Assembly (NCBI RefSeq): GCF_022747945.1
Contig: NZ_JALDST010000001.1
Coordinates: 2,232,001 to 2,296,000 of the forward strand
DNA: 64,000 nt
From: Micromonospora sp. R77
GTDB lineage: Bacteria; Actinomycetota; Actinomycetes; Mycobacteriales; Micromonosporaceae
Direction of reading: 5' to 3'
Part shown: piece after piece, positions 17,036-24,291 of the stretch
Position numbering within the stretch: the stretch's first letter is position 1
Layout of the letters: each line of letters begins with the position of its first letter
Position numbers and translations under genes: made by a program
The notes under the pieces: model-generated
What the model was told of the DNA's origin: nothing
What the model saw: the letters and a program-made list of their open reading frames with translations, nothing else
Database searches by the model: none

Positions 17036-17623
17036 TCAGCCGGCTACGCGGGTGAGGCGGGCGGAGAGGTGGGGGCTGAGGGGGTGGCCCACGGCGGCCA
17101 TTTCCTGGGCGTAGAGGAGGGCGCCCTCGACGATGCCGAAGAGGCGGGCACCGGCGGTGACCTCCTTGGCGGTGGCGGTCCGGACCACCGCGTCGGTGGC
17201 GAACTCGATCTGCGTGCCCTTGCGCTTGCCGATGTGCAGCTCCATCACACCGGTCGGCACGGTCATCAGCGCCTCGATCTCGTCGGTGACCCGGTCACCG
17301 TCCATCACCGGGCGCCACCAGCCGACCTCACGCCCGGCCGGGCGCACCGGCCGACTCTGCTCGTCCAGGATCCAGGCCCGGGACTCGTAGAACAGGAACG
17401 GCCGGCCGTCGTGGCTGATCCGGATCTTCTGCGCGAAGTCGAAGTCCTCGATGCTGGGGAAACCGCCCCGCCCGCGCCCCCGCCACACCCCGATGTACGG
17501 CAGCAGGCCGTCCAGGCTCGGGTGCAGCTTCGGGCCGACACGCAGGTCGTGGCTCTCCTCGTACGGGTACTCCTCGACCGGCGGCGCGTTCAGCCATGGC
17601 GGCTGAAGCGGGTTCTCGCTCAC
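17036..17623 (-). CDS. Nitrobindin-type heme-binding protein (FABP-like)
   Basis: A 195-residue beta-barrel protein of the nitrobindin/THAP4-like family (UPF0678), which binds ferric heme and nitric oxide or peroxynitrite. The defining GxWxGxGxG motif is GVWRGRGRGGFP near residue 45. The homologue in M. tuberculosis is Rv0813c. The GTG start at 17623 abuts a tandem array of four 59-bp repeats, and overlaps the stop of the last repeat's mini-ORF as GTGA. AAGGTGG within the repeat supplies the ribosome site. The native upstream gene appears to be the 34-aa peptide. Confidence 0.9.
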   Translation of the reverse strand: MSENPLQPPWLNAPPVEEYPYEESHDLRVGPKLHPSLDGLLPYIGVWRGRGRGGFPSIEDFDFAQKIRISHDGRPFLFYESRAWILDEQSRPVRPAGREVGWWRPVMDGDRVTDEIEALMTVPTGVMELHIGKRKGTQIEFATDAVVRTATAKEVTAGARLFGIVEGALLYAQEMAAVGHPLSPHLSARLTRVAG

Positions 17624-17859
17624 CGGGCCACCTTCGTTCGCGACTGCGGGGCTCGCAAACCCGGCTCACTCCTCGCGCTCACGGGGCCACCTTCGTTCGC
17701 GACTGCGGGGCTCGCAAACCCGGCTCACTCCTCGCGCTCACGGGGCCACCTTCGTTCGCGACTGCGGGGCTCGCAAACCCGGCTCACTCCTCGCGCTCAC
17801 CGGGCCACCTTCGTTCGCGACTGCGGGGCTCGCAAACCCGGCTCACTCCTCGCGCTCAC
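17624..17859 (-). repeat. Four tandem 59-bp repeats, each a coupled mini-ORF
   Basis: Four copies (17801-17859, 17742-17800, 17683-17741, 17624-17682), differing only at the last base or two. Read on the minus strand each begins GTGAGCGCGAGGAGTGAGCC and encodes a 20-residue peptide (MSARSEPGLRAP, then QSRTKVAR or QSRTKVAP). Each stop TGA overlaps the next GTG as GTGA, and each unit ends with AAGGTGG, a ribosome-site-like sequence 4-5 bases before the next start. The first start overlaps the stop of the 34-aa peptide gene and the last hands over to nitrobindin. This is not CRISPR: there are no spacers. Confidence 0.9.
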
Positions 17860-17960
17860 CATTTTCCTCTCGAGATGCGTACGGCCAGATAGACCAGGCC
17901 ACCGGCGAGCGCGCCCAGGCCGGCGACCAGCAGGCTGACGAACCCGATCTCGGTAACCAT
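17856..17960 (-). CDS. Small membrane peptide (34 aa) upstream of nitrobindin
   Basis: ATG 17960 to TGA 17856 encodes 34 residues with one hydrophobic span (GFVSLLVAGLGALAGGLVYL) followed by a positive tail (RISRGKW): a single-pass, N-out membrane peptide in appearance. TAGGAT lies exactly 7 bases upstream, predicting a leaderless transcript. The stop overlaps the GTG of the first 59-bp repeat as GTGA. If the repeats are removed, the stop would overlap the nitrobindin start directly with GAGAGGAAA as ribosome site, so the two genes were probably directly coupled. No function is known to me. Confidence 0.7.
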   Translation of the reverse strand: MVTEIGFVSLLVAGLGALAGGLVYLAVRISRGKW

Positions 17961-17984
17961 CCCGGCCATCCTATGCTGGGCCCC
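17961..17984. promoter_or_regulatory. 24-bp bidirectional promoter with overlapping -10 elements
   Basis: TAGGAT (17973-17968, minus strand) and TATGCT (17972-17977, plus strand) share the central TA. Each lies 7 bases from an ATG (17960 and 17985). The whole intergenic space is 24 bp, so both transcripts should be leaderless and compete for polymerase. Confidence 0.6.
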
Positions 17985-18347
17985 ATGGCCCGCTCACTCG
18001 TCGTCAAGGTCACCGCCGGCGCGGACGCACCGGAGCGCTGCGCCCAGGCGTTCACCGTCGCGGCGACCGCCGTAGCGGCCGGGGTGGACGTGTCGCTCTG
18101 GCTGACCGGTGAGTCGACCTGGTTCGCGCTGCCGGGCCGGGCGCAGGAGTTCGAGCTGCCGCACTCCGCGCCGCTGCCGGAACTGCTGCACGTGATCCTC
18201 ACCGCCGGGCGGGTGACGGCCTGCACCCAGTGCGCCGCCCGACGGGACATCGGGCCCGAGGACGTGATCCCGGGCGTACGGATCGCCGGGGCGGCGGTCT
18301 TCGTCGAGGAAGCGCTGGCCGAGGGCGCGCAGGCCCTGGTCTACTGA
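17985..18347 (+). CDS. DsrE family protein
   Basis: A 120-residue DsrE/DsrF-like protein (sulfur-relay fold). It has the family's Rossmann-like start ARSLVVKVTAGADAPERCAQAFTVA and a conserved CTQCAARRDI segment (residues ~76-85) with two cysteines that may carry persulfide. ATG 17985 is fixed by TATGCT 7 bases upstream. It is divergent from the small membrane peptide and nitrobindin gene, with which it shares a minimal promoter. A role in sulfur transfer is suggested by family only. Confidence 0.82.
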   Translation: MARSLVVKVTAGADAPERCAQAFTVAATAVAAGVDVSLWLTGESTWFALPGRAQEFELPHSAPLPELLHVILTAGRVTACTQCAARRDIGPEDVIPGVRIAGAAVFVEEALAEGAQALVY

Positions 18348-18428
18348 CCTCCACCCCGCCCGGCCGTCCCTTTCGGGCGGACTGCGGATACCGGCCCGAC
18401 ATGTCCGGCCACTGCCTACGATTCGGTT

Positions 18429-18806
18429 GTGGGCGAGGCGATCGAGCGGTTCTTCGCGGCACTGCCGGCGCGGGCCCAGGCCGCGGGATGCGGCCCGGTC
18501 AGCGGCACGCTCCAGGTCAACCTGACCACCGGCAACCGCACCGAACACTGGCTCGTCGAGCTGCGCCCCCGGTCGGCCCGGGTCAGCCGGGGCCAGGGGA
18601 GAGCCGACGCCACCTGGTACGGCAGCCACGACCTCTTCGAACGGCTGATCACCGGTCGCGAGGCCGGCCTGGCCGCGATGATCCGCAACGAGAGCACCTT
18701 CACCGGAAAGGTGGCGCTCTTCCTCGCCTTCCGGCGCTTCTTCCCGGCCCCGCCCGGCACCCGGGACCCCCGGGAGACCGCCCGAGAGCAAGCCGGCCGG
18801 CCCTGA
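18429..18806 (+). CDS. SCP2 sterol-transfer domain protein
   Basis: A 125-residue protein with an SCP2-like domain: GPVSGTLQVNLTTGNRTEHWLVELRPRSARVSRGQGRADATW (residues ~22-63) and a helix LITGREAGLAAMIRN. This fold binds lipids or sterol-like ligands. GTG 18429 is supported by TACGAT 6 bases upstream (leaderless). Its stop overlaps the start of the debranching enzyme gene by one base (TGATG), so the two are coupled. Confidence 0.85.
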   Translation: MGEAIERFFAALPARAQAAGCGPVSGTLQVNLTTGNRTEHWLVELRPRSARVSRGQGRADATWYGSHDLFERLITGREAGLAAMIRNESTFTGKVALFLAFRRFFPAPPGTRDPRETAREQAGRP

Positions 18807-20860
18807 TGAAGGAACGGGTGAGCATCCTCGACGGCAACACCTTCCTGGTCTCCGACCGGCGCGGCGACATCGAACCGTCCTACGACTTCCCGACCGGGCT
18901 CTTCTCCTTCGACACCCGGTTCCTCTCCACCTGGCTGCTCACCCTCAACGGGCAACGGCTGCACGCCCTCTCCATCGACGACGCCGAGTCGTACCGGACC
19001 CGGTTCTTCCTGGTCCCCGGCGAACCGACGCACTACCTCGACGCCCAGGTGTCGGTGATCCGCAGCCGCTCGATCGGCGGCAGCTTCTCCGAGGAGCTGA
19101 CCGTGCTGAACCACTCGGCGCAGGAGGTCGGCTTCACGCTCCGGGTCGACATGGGCGCCGACTTCGCCGACCTGTTCGAGATCAAGCACCAGCAGCAGAA
19201 GAAGGGACACGCCACGCCGACCGTCGGTGCCGGCGAACTCCGGATCAGCTATCAGCGGGAGGCGTTCCGCCGGGAGGCGGTGATCAGCACCTCCGCCCCG
19301 GGCGAGATCGACGACCACGGCATGACGTTCCGGATCCGGGTCGCCCCGCACGGCGAGTGGACCACCCGGCTGCACGTCGCCACCGTCATCTACGGCGCCC
19401 GGGGCGAGGACATCCGGGCCACCCTGCCGCTCGGCGGCCACCGCTCGGCCGGCGCGATCCGTACCGAGCAGGACGAGCTGATCGATCGGGCGCCGAAGCT
19501 GGGCTGCGACTGCCAGCCGCTGGCCGGGGCGTACCGGCGCAGCCTCAACGACCTCGCGGCGCTCCGGTACGAGTCGATCACCCTGGGCGTACGGCTGCTC
19601 GCCGCCGGTCTGCCCTGGTTCATGACCCTCTTCGGCCGGGACAGCATGCTCACCTCGTTGCAGGTGCTGCCCTTCCTGCCCGAACTGGTCCCGCCCACCA
19701 TCCTGGTGCTGGCCGGTCTGCAGGGCAGCCGGCTGGACGACTTCCGGGACGAGGAGCCGGGCAAGATCCTGCACGAGCTCCGGTACGGCGAGACGTCCGG
19801 TTTCGAGGAGCAGCCGCACTCCCCGTACTACGGTTCGGCGGACTCCACCGCGCTCTTCGTCATCCTGCTCGACGAGTACGAGCGGTGGACCGGCGACGCC
19901 GACCTGGTCCGCCAGCTGGAGTTCCCGGTCCGGTCGGCGCTGGACTGGATCGACAGCTACGGCGACCTGCTCGGCACCGGCTACGTCTGGTACCGCACCC
20001 GCAACCCGGAGACCGGCCTGCAGAACCAGTGCTGGAAGGACTCCTGGGACGCCATCTCCTACCGCGACGGCCGGCTGCCCGGGTTCCCCCGCGCCACCTG
20101 CGAACTCCAGGGGTACGCCTACGACGCCAAGCTGCGCGGCGCCCGGCTGGCCCGGACCTTCTGGAACGACCCCGCGTACGCCGACCGGCTGGAACGGGAG
20201 GCCGCCGCGCTGAAGGAGCGGTTCAACCGGGACTTCTGGATCCCGGAGCGGGAGTACTACGCGCTGGCGCTGGACCCGGAGGGGCGGCACGTGGACGCCC
20301 TCTCCTCCAACGTCGGGCACCTGCTGTGGAGCGGGATCGTCGACGAATCCCGGGCCGGCCGGATCGCCGAACACCTGCTCGGTCCCCGGCTCTTCTCCGG
20401 CTGGGGGGTGCGGACCCTCGCCGACGACGAGGGGCGCTACAACCCGATCGGCTACCACGTCGGCACGGTCTGGCCGTTCGACAACTCGATCATCGCCTGG
20501 GGGCTGTGGAAGTACGGCTTCCGCGAGGAGGCCGGCCGGATCTGCGAGGCGATCCTGGACGCGTCCCAGTTCTTCGACGGGCGGCTACCGGAGGCGTTCG
20601 CCGGCTACGAGCGCGGCCTGACCGACTACCCGGTGCAGTACCCGACCGCGTGCAGCCCGCAGGCCTGGTCCGCCGGCACGCCGCTGTTGCTGCTGCGGGT
20701 GATGCTCGGTCTCGAACCGCAGGGCGAGCACCTGATCATCGACCCGGCCGTGCCCGACGGGATGGGCCGGGTGGAGCTGCTCGACATCCCCGGGCGCTGG
20801 GGTCGGGTGGACGCGCTGGGCCGCAGCCGCACCCCGCACGACCACCGGGGCGTCCACTGA
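18806..20860 (+). CDS. Glycogen debranching-like / amylo-alpha-1,6-glucosidase family protein
   Basis: A 684-residue protein with an N-terminal glycogen-debranching domain (SILDGNTFLVSDRRGDIEPSYDFPTGLFSFDTRFLS, residues ~5-40) and a C-terminal (alpha/alpha)6 barrel of the MGH1-like/GH63-GH15 type from ~250 onward. Notable segments are GLPWFMTLFGRDSMLTSLQ (residues ~269-287) with the catalytic-type Asp, NQCWKDSWDAISYRDG, and GTVWPFDNSIIAWGLWKYG. It probably acts on alpha-glucans in the cytoplasm; no signal peptide is present. Start ATG 18806 overlaps the stop of the SCP2 gene. It ends four bases from the convergent broken gene. Confidence 0.85.
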   Translation: MKERVSILDGNTFLVSDRRGDIEPSYDFPTGLFSFDTRFLSTWLLTLNGQRLHALSIDDAESYRTRFFLVPGEPTHYLDAQVSVIRSRSIGGSFSEELTVLNHSAQEVGFTLRVDMGADFADLFEIKHQQQKKGHATPTVGAGELRISYQREAFRREAVISTSAPGEIDDHGMTFRIRVAPHGEWTTRLHVATVIYGARGEDIRATLPLGGHRSAGAIRTEQDELIDRAPKLGCDCQPLAGAYRRSLNDLAALRYESITLGVRLLAAGLPWFMTLFGRDSMLTSLQVLPFLPELVPPTILVLAGLQGSRLDDFRDEEPGKILHELRYGETSGFEEQPHSPYYGSADSTALFVILLDEYERWTGDADLVRQLEFPVRSALDWIDSYGDLLGTGYVWYRTRNPETGLQNQCWKDSWDAISYRDGRLPGFPRATCELQGYAYDAKLRGARLARTFWNDPAYADRLEREAAALKERFNRDFWIPEREYYALALDPEGRHVDALSSNVGHLLWSGIVDESRAGRIAEHLLGPRLFSGWGVRTLADDEGRYNPIGYHVGTVWPFDNSIIAWGLWKYGFREEAGRICEAILDASQFFDGRLPEAFAGYERGLTDYPVQYPTACSPQAWSAGTPLLLLRVMLGLEPQGEHLIIDPAVPDGMGRVELLDIPGRWGRVDALGRSRTPHDHRGVH

Positions 20861-20864
20861 CGGC

Positions 20865-21730
20865 TCAGGCGGGGCAGCCGGTGGTGACGGTGACCCGGAT
20901 CCGGCCGTCGAGCCGTTCGGCGATCACGGAGGTGTCGGCGGCGCGCCACGCGTACACCTCGGGGGTGTCCCGGACTCGGGCGGCGCTGCCGCGCGCCGAC
21001 GCCAGGGCCTCGGCCAGCGACGGGCGGTCGGGTGCGGCGGCCGAGTCGGCGCGGGCGTGCGGGCGGTCCCGCCGCCCGGGCAGGTCACGGTGGAGACGTC
21101 CGGCGGGTCCACCGGCCCGCCCCAGGCGCGCAGCAGCCCGGTGGCCCGGTCGGACTCCGGGCCGCCCGCACCGGCCGGCACCGGGTAGCCGTCGCCGAGC
21201 GGCCGTGCAGCCGGTCCCGGCGGTCAGCTTCACCCGGTCCGCGCCGGTGGCGCGGCCTGCACCGTGACGAACTCACCGGCGTCGGCCCGCAGCACCGGCC
21301 CGTCGCCGGTGGTCTCGACCTCGGCCCGCCAGCTCGCCGGCAGCCGGTCGGCCACCCGCTGGAGCAGCCCTCGCGCGTCGTCACCGGGGAGCACCACCTC
21401 GACCGCGCGGGTCAGCGAGACACCGTCCTCCATCGGGGTGATCCGGCAGCCGGGGCGCAGGTCGCCCGGCAGGAGCCGGGCCGCGCCGCCGTCGCCGGCC
21501 GCCGCCAGCAGCTCGCCCACCGCGCGGTCGACCACCGGCCCGGACTGGGTCAGGCTGCGCTGCTCGCGTACGGTCGGCGGGTCGTCGCGGACGGAGAGCC
21601 AGGCCAGCACGGCGAGCAGCACCGCCCACAGCACGGTCGCGGCCACCAGCCAGCGCAACCACCGCCGGCCGGGCGCCGGCTGGTCGGGACCGGTCGGCGG
21701 GGCGTACCCCGCCTGGACAGCACCACTCAC
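20865..21730 (-). pseudogene. Membrane-anchored hypothetical protein, broken by about three frameshifts
   Basis: An N-terminal piece (21730 to ~21245) has a Pro-rich cytosolic end and one membrane segment, LVAATVLWAVLLAVLAWLSV, then REQRSLTQSGPVVDRAVGEL. The protein then continues in other frames: VKLTAGTGCTA, then PLGDGYPVPAGAGGPESDR through VSTVTCPGG, and finally ADSAAAPDRPSLAEALASAR to TTGCPA at the stop. Coding character persists across all breaks, near 21245, 21205 and 21065. Either a recently decayed gene or sequencing errors in GC runs. I do not recognise the family; the extracytoplasmic part has several cysteines. Confidence 0.65.
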
Positions 21731-21848
21731 CGGGCCATCGTGTCACGCTGCGGCACGTCGCCACCGCCGGCCCGGGACTCCGGTACGGCGACGGGGCCAG
21801 CCGTCCCGACGTGCGGGTGGCCGGCCCCGGGGCCGAGCGGAGCCTGGG

Positions 21849-22172
21849 TCAGGGGGCGACGGCGACCGTCACCTCGTTGATCCCGCGGGCGGCGGTCACG
21901 GCGGTGTCGCCGTTGCCGTGCCGGGAGAGGGCCCGGAGGGTCCAGTTGCCCGGCGCGGCGAAGAAGCGGAACTGACCGGCCGGGGAGGTCACCACCTCGG
22001 CGGTGAACTCACCGGTGCCGTCGAGCAGCCGGACGTACGCGCCCGGGACGACCTCGCCGGCCTCGGACCGGACCACGCCGGTGATGACGGTTTCCTTCTC
22101 CAGGTCCAGGCTGGCCGGCAGCGGGGCGGCCTGGTCGGGCGCGGCGCACCCGGCAGCGGTAGGAGCAGTCAT
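21849..22172 (-). CDS. DUF1416 protein (SseC-like)
   Basis: A 107-residue protein of the DUF1416 / carboxypeptidase-regulatory-like fold (VITGVVRSEAGEVVPGAYVRLLD... GQFRFFAAPGNWTLRALSR). Members follow thiosulfate sulfurtransferase genes in actinobacteria; the M. tuberculosis homologue is SseC, next to CysA2. It starts two bases after the sulfurtransferase stop, so it is the second gene of a sulfur operon controlled by the upstream Cys leader. A conserved early GCAAPDQ segment has one cysteine. Biochemical role not established. Confidence 0.85.
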   Translation of the reverse strand: MTAPTAAGCAAPDQAAPLPASLDLEKETVITGVVRSEAGEVVPGAYVRLLDGTGEFTAEVVTSPAGQFRFFAAPGNWTLRALSRHGNGDTAVTAARGINEVTVAVAP

Positions 22173-22174
22173 GA

Positions 22175-23023
22175 TCAGGCCTCCCCGGGCTCGTCGCCGA
22201 GCGCGACCGGCACGCCGACCAGCGAGCCGTACTCGGTCCAGGATCCGTCGTAGTTCTTCACGTTCCGGTGGCCGAGCAGCTCCTGGAGCACGAACCAGGT
22301 GTGCGAGGAGCGCTCGCCGATCCGGCAGTACGCGATGGTCTCCTTGCCGTCGTCCAGACCGGCTGCGGCGTAGATCTTGCGCAGCTCGTCGTCGGACTTG
22401 AAGGTGCCGTCCTCGTTGGCCGCCTTCGACCACGGGACGCTGATCGCGGTGGGCACGTGGCCGGCGCGCTGCGCCTGCTCCTGCGGCAGGTGGGCCGGGG
22501 CGAGCAGCCGGCCGGCGTACTCGTCGGGGCTGCGCACGTCGACCAGGTTCTTGGTGCCGATCGCGTCCACGACCTCGTCGCGGAAGGCCCGGATCGAGGT
22601 GTCCGGCTCCTGCGCCACGTACTGGGTGGCCGGCCGGGAGACCTTGTCGGTGACCAGCGGGCGGGCGTCCAGCTCCCACTTCTTGCGGCCACCGTCGAGG
22701 AGCTTGACATCGCCGTGGCCGTAGAGCTTGAAGTACCAGTACGCGTACGCGGCGAACCAGTTGTTGTTGCCGCCGTAGAGGATCACGGTGTCGTCGTTCG
22801 CAATGCCACGCTCGGAGAGCAGCGCCTCGAACTGGGACTTGTTGACGAAGTCCCGGCGGATCGGGTCCTGGAGGTCGGTCCGCCAGTCCAGCTTGATCGC
22901 GCCGGCGATGTGGCCGGTGTCGTAGGCCGAGGTGTCCTCGTCGACCTCGACGAAGACGACGCCCGGGGCGTCGATGTTCTTCTCGGCCCACTCGGCCGAG
23001 ACGAGTGCGGTGTCGCGACTCAT
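22175..23023 (-). CDS. Thiosulfate sulfurtransferase / rhodanese (CysA2/SseA type)
   Basis: A 282-residue two-domain rhodanese. The catalytic loop in the second domain reads AYCRIGERSSHTW (Cys near residue 233), the signature of actinobacterial thiosulfate:cyanide sulfurtransferases; the first, inactive domain spans residues ~8-130. Start ATG 23023 follows an AGGGAG ribosome site 7 bases upstream. It is the first full gene of the operon with the SseC-like gene, preceded by a 25-aa Cys-rich leader peptide and an attenuator-like hairpin pair, so expression probably rises on cysteine shortage. Confidence 0.93.
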   Translation of the reverse strand: MSRDTALVSAEWAEKNIDAPGVVFVEVDEDTSAYDTGHIAGAIKLDWRTDLQDPIRRDFVNKSQFEALLSERGIANDDTVILYGGNNNWFAAYAYWYFKLYGHGDVKLLDGGRKKWELDARPLVTDKVSRPATQYVAQEPDTSIRAFRDEVVDAIGTKNLVDVRSPDEYAGRLLAPAHLPQEQAQRAGHVPTAISVPWSKAANEDGTFKSDDELRKIYAAAGLDDGKETIAYCRIGERSSHTWFVLQELLGHRNVKNYDGSWTEYGSLVGVPVALGDEPGEA

Positions 23024-23211
23024 CAGATCACTCCCTGGTGAGGATGGGTGGTGAGCCAGCGCGTGGAGATCGAAGTTGGTGATTGTCGCACCACGCGCGG
23101 GACCCTGAGCTAGGAACGGATCACGGGTTCGTGCGACGGCGCCGCTGCCGGGCGAAGAGGGGAGCACCGGAGGGTGTGTTGACCCTGCGGGCGGATGGCC
23201 GCTAGGCAGCC

Positions 23212-23241
23212 GGGGACAGCCCCGCCGTCAGATGACGGGGC
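23212..23241 (-). promoter_or_regulatory. Mutually exclusive attenuator hairpins
   Basis: On the leader transcript a hairpin with arms at 23237-23241/23219-23223 (extended by GTCA/TGAC) overlaps the leader's last codons. A second hairpin uses GGGG/CCCC at 23223-23212. Both need bases 23219-23223, so only one can form. This fits ribosome-controlled attenuation at the Cys codons. Confidence 0.55.
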
Positions 23242-23305
23242 GACACAGGCAGGTGGCCACGCGGCACAGGTCGACCGCGCGCCGTTTGGTGAGGAGCGTC
23301 CCCAT
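23228..23305 (-). CDS. Cys-rich leader peptide (25 aa) for sulfurtransferase operon
   Basis: ATG 23305 to TGA 23228 encodes a 25-residue peptide starting MGTLLTKRRA and continuing VDLCRVATCLCR before PVI. Three Cys codons cluster near the end. It matches the known actinobacterial family of Cys-containing leader peptides upstream of sulfur genes, shown in mycobacteria to work as cysteine-responsive attenuators. TAGGCT lies 8 bases upstream, so the mRNA starts at the leader's ATG. It sits ~205 bases before the rhodanese start. Confidence 0.88.
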   Translation of the reverse strand: MGTLLTKRRAVDLCRVATCLCRPVI

Positions 23306-23426
23306 GACCAGGGAGCCTACCGAGCCGGGCCGCCGGACGCCAGCGCGCCGACCAGCATCCGGGACGCGACCCCGGCCACACCGACGGCCCGACCGGATCG
23401 GTCGGGCCGTCGGTGGGGACCTGCGG

Positions 23427-24212
23427 TCAGCGCACCGAGTTGATGGGTACGTCCCGCGCGTCGGCGGTCACGGTGAGCCCCTCGGGCCTCGGCTCCACCT
23501 TGCGGACGTTGAGCTGGAACGGCAGCTCCGGCAGGGGTACGTCGATCGAGATGCCCTTGGCGTAGTTGGTCAGCACCTGACGGGCCAGCGGCAGGTTGGG
23601 CAACCCCTCGGCGGTCAGGTCGTTGAAGCGCAACGCCACCTTGCCGTTGTTGACGGTCACCTCGGCGATGCCGTTGACCGTGAGCTTCACGCCCAGCACG
23701 TCCACCGGCGCGGTGACGACCAGCTTGCCGCCCCGCTCGCCGAGGGTCAGTCCGGGCCGGTCCAGCAGCTTGGCCAGGCTGTCGTAGGTGATGGTGCCGA
23801 CGCCGTCCACCCGCTCGGCGACCACGTCGCCCTGGCCCGAGCGGAGGGTGTCCAGCGACGCCTTCACGTTACGGGCGTCGACGTCGAGCCGGGGCACGCT
23901 GACCGCCTCGCCCTGCACCGGGCCCTGCACGTCGGTCAGCACGATGGAGATGTGCTGGTATTTCCCGGCGAGCACCTGGGTGAGGAAGGGGACGCCGTCC
24001 ACCTGCACCTTCGGCGCCGAGGACCGGGCGTCCTGCTTGGCGAGCTCCTGCTTCACCTGGTCGGCGATGGCCCGCTCGGCCATCCCGGCGGCCACCCGGT
24101 CGGCGACGACCAGCAGGCCGGCCAGGACCAGGAGCAGGACGACGAGGGTGACCAGCGCCTTCCGTCCGCGTCGCCGGGGACGTTCCTCGTACGCCGGGTA
24201 GGCCTCTGCCAC
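23427..24212 (-). CDS. DUF2993 / LmeA-like lipid-binding protein
   Basis: A 261-residue protein with one N-terminal membrane anchor (RKALVTLVVLLLVLAGLLVVADRVA, residues ~19-43) and a DUF2993 domain in the remainder (VDGVPFLTQVLAGKYQHISI; ITYDSLAKLLDRPGL). In mycobacteria this family includes LmeA, a periplasmic phospholipid-binding protein needed for mannan elongation of lipoglycans. A perfect AGGAGG lies 4 bases before GTG 24212; a GTG one codon earlier is too close to it. The export orientation suggests cell-envelope lipid work. Confidence 0.85.
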   Translation of the reverse strand: MAEAYPAYEERPRRRGRKALVTLVVLLLVLAGLLVVADRVAAGMAERAIADQVKQELAKQDARSSAPKVQVDGVPFLTQVLAGKYQHISIVLTDVQGPVQGEAVSVPRLDVDARNVKASLDTLRSGQGDVVAERVDGVGTITYDSLAKLLDRPGLTLGERGGKLVVTAPVDVLGVKLTVNGIAEVTVNNGKVALRFNDLTAEGLPNLPLARQVLTNYAKGISIDVPLPELPFQLNVRKVEPRPEGLTVTADARDVPINSVR

Positions 24213-24291
24213 CACGCCTCCTGTCTGCGCTGCCGGTGCCGCGTCGCGGCGGATCGTTCGTACCCGATGGCGGCCCGCCTCAACCGCGCTC

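Noticed and set aside
17624..17859. CRISPR array
   Set aside because: The repeats are directly adjacent with no spacers, and no cas genes are present.
17598..17940. Plus-strand repeat protein encoded by the 59-bp array
   Set aside because: 59 is not a multiple of three, so the frame changes in each copy and the peptide is not a true repeat protein. The minus-strand GTGA chain explains the array better.
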